Source: Oscillospiraceae bacterium (lineage in GTDB: Bacteria; Bacillota_A; Clostridia; Oscillospirales; Ruminococcaceae). Taken from it: a stretch of DNA of 5,963 bases. The position numbers were made by a program, and so were the translations under genes. The notes below the pieces were generated by a model. That model saw only the letters and a program-made list of their open reading frames with translations, had not been told where the DNA came from and did no database searches. The stretch lies in the NCBI GenBank assembly GCA_017848205.1, contig JAGDDO010000576.1:1-5963 (forward strand). The letters run 5' to 3'. Positions 5,719 through 5,963 of this stretch are shown piece by piece. The first letter of the stretch is position 1; each line of letters begins with the position of its first letter.

Positions 5719-5963
5719 TTGAAAAGCAGGTTAATTTCATTACTGTTTGCGGCAGTACTGTTATCAGTGTCCGTGACCGGCTGCGGTGACGTAAACAAAT
5801 CTGATGCCGATGCTGTGGATCCCGAAGATCCGGCTGCGACAGGCGAAGAAACTGTATCTGATGAAGATGAAGCATCTGAAGATCCTGCTTCTGACAAAGA
5901 AGAAACGTCAGATCCATCAGATGATGAAAAGGAAGAAGATCCGTCAGAACCATCCGGCAAGGA
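5719..5963 (+). CDS. Lipoprotein with acidic low-complexity linker (C-terminus beyond the right edge)
   Basis: The first 81 residues are present. A TTG start at 5719 is preceded by GGAGGGG (5707-5713) with 5-nt spacing, and no ATG or GTG lies nearby in frame. Residues 1-22 form a lipoprotein signal: MKSR, a hydrophobic core, and the lipobox VTGC with Cys22 as the lipidated residue, so the mature protein should be anchored on the outer face of the membrane. From residue 23 on the chain is almost only Asp, Glu, Ser, Pro, Ala, Thr and Lys (for example SDEDEASEDPASDKEE), a flexible, strongly negative linker. Such linkers usually hold a folded domain away from the membrane; that domain is outside the window, so the function is unknown. 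The palindromic element ends 10 nt before its ribosome binding site. Confidence 0.82.
   Translation, partial: MKSRLISLLFAAVLLSVSVTGCGDVNKSDADAVDPEDPAATGEETVSDEDEASEDPASDKEETSDPSDDEKEEDPSEPSGK

Noticed and set aside
5693..5960. Two minus-strand frames rich in Ser/Asp or Leu/His opposite the lipoprotein
   Set aside because: They mirror the low-complexity acidic linker; neither has a ribosome binding site, and the plus-strand frame has a lipobox and a good site.

Overview
The window looks like a chromosomal segment from a low-to-moderate GC gut or rumen Firmicute of the Ruminococcus / Oscillospiraceae type. This is inferred from strong AGGAGG-type ribosome binding sites, sigma-A-like promoters, a secreted protein with an EF-hand loop like those common in Ruminococcus, and the protein families present. 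There is no rRNA, tRNA, CRISPR array, transposase or phage gene.

The layout is two divergent gene groups separated by about 200 bp (2266-2463). The left group is on the minus strand. It holds, in transcription order, a secreted DUF1002 (YpuA-like) protein (2265-1186), a small four-helix membrane protein 12 nt downstream (1173-748), and an exported protein with a canonical EF-hand calcium loop and irregular leucine-rich segments (693 to beyond the left edge). A near-perfect sigma-A promoter (TTGACA, 17 bp, TATAAT) drives the group. The third gene may also have its own promoter.

The right group is on the plus strand. It holds a 642-residue protein without a signal peptide, in which a ParB/Srx-like N-terminal domain and a helical middle are joined to a BMP/PnrA-type nucleoside-binding domain (2464-4392). 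Next come a calcineurin-like metallophosphoesterase (4420-5097) and a YbgC-type hotdog acyl-CoA thioesterase (5147-5572). The thioesterase has no ATG, GTG or TTG at the place where its family starts. An ACG codon sits there at ideal distance from a perfect ribosome binding site.

After the thioesterase there is a 117-bp palindromic element (5580-5696) with 17-bp terminal inverted repeats and three internal hairpins, very like a MITE. A lipoprotein with a TTG start and a very acidic Asp/Glu/Ser/Pro linker follows and runs off the right edge.

The most unusual items are the apparently cytoplasmic ParB-like/BMP fusion and its operon with a phosphoesterase, the thioesterase's ACG start, and the structured mobile-like repeat. 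A BMP domain normally collects nucleosides outside the cell for an ABC transporter. Here it lacks an export signal and no transporter genes are nearby, so an intracellular ligand-sensing role is plausible but unproven.
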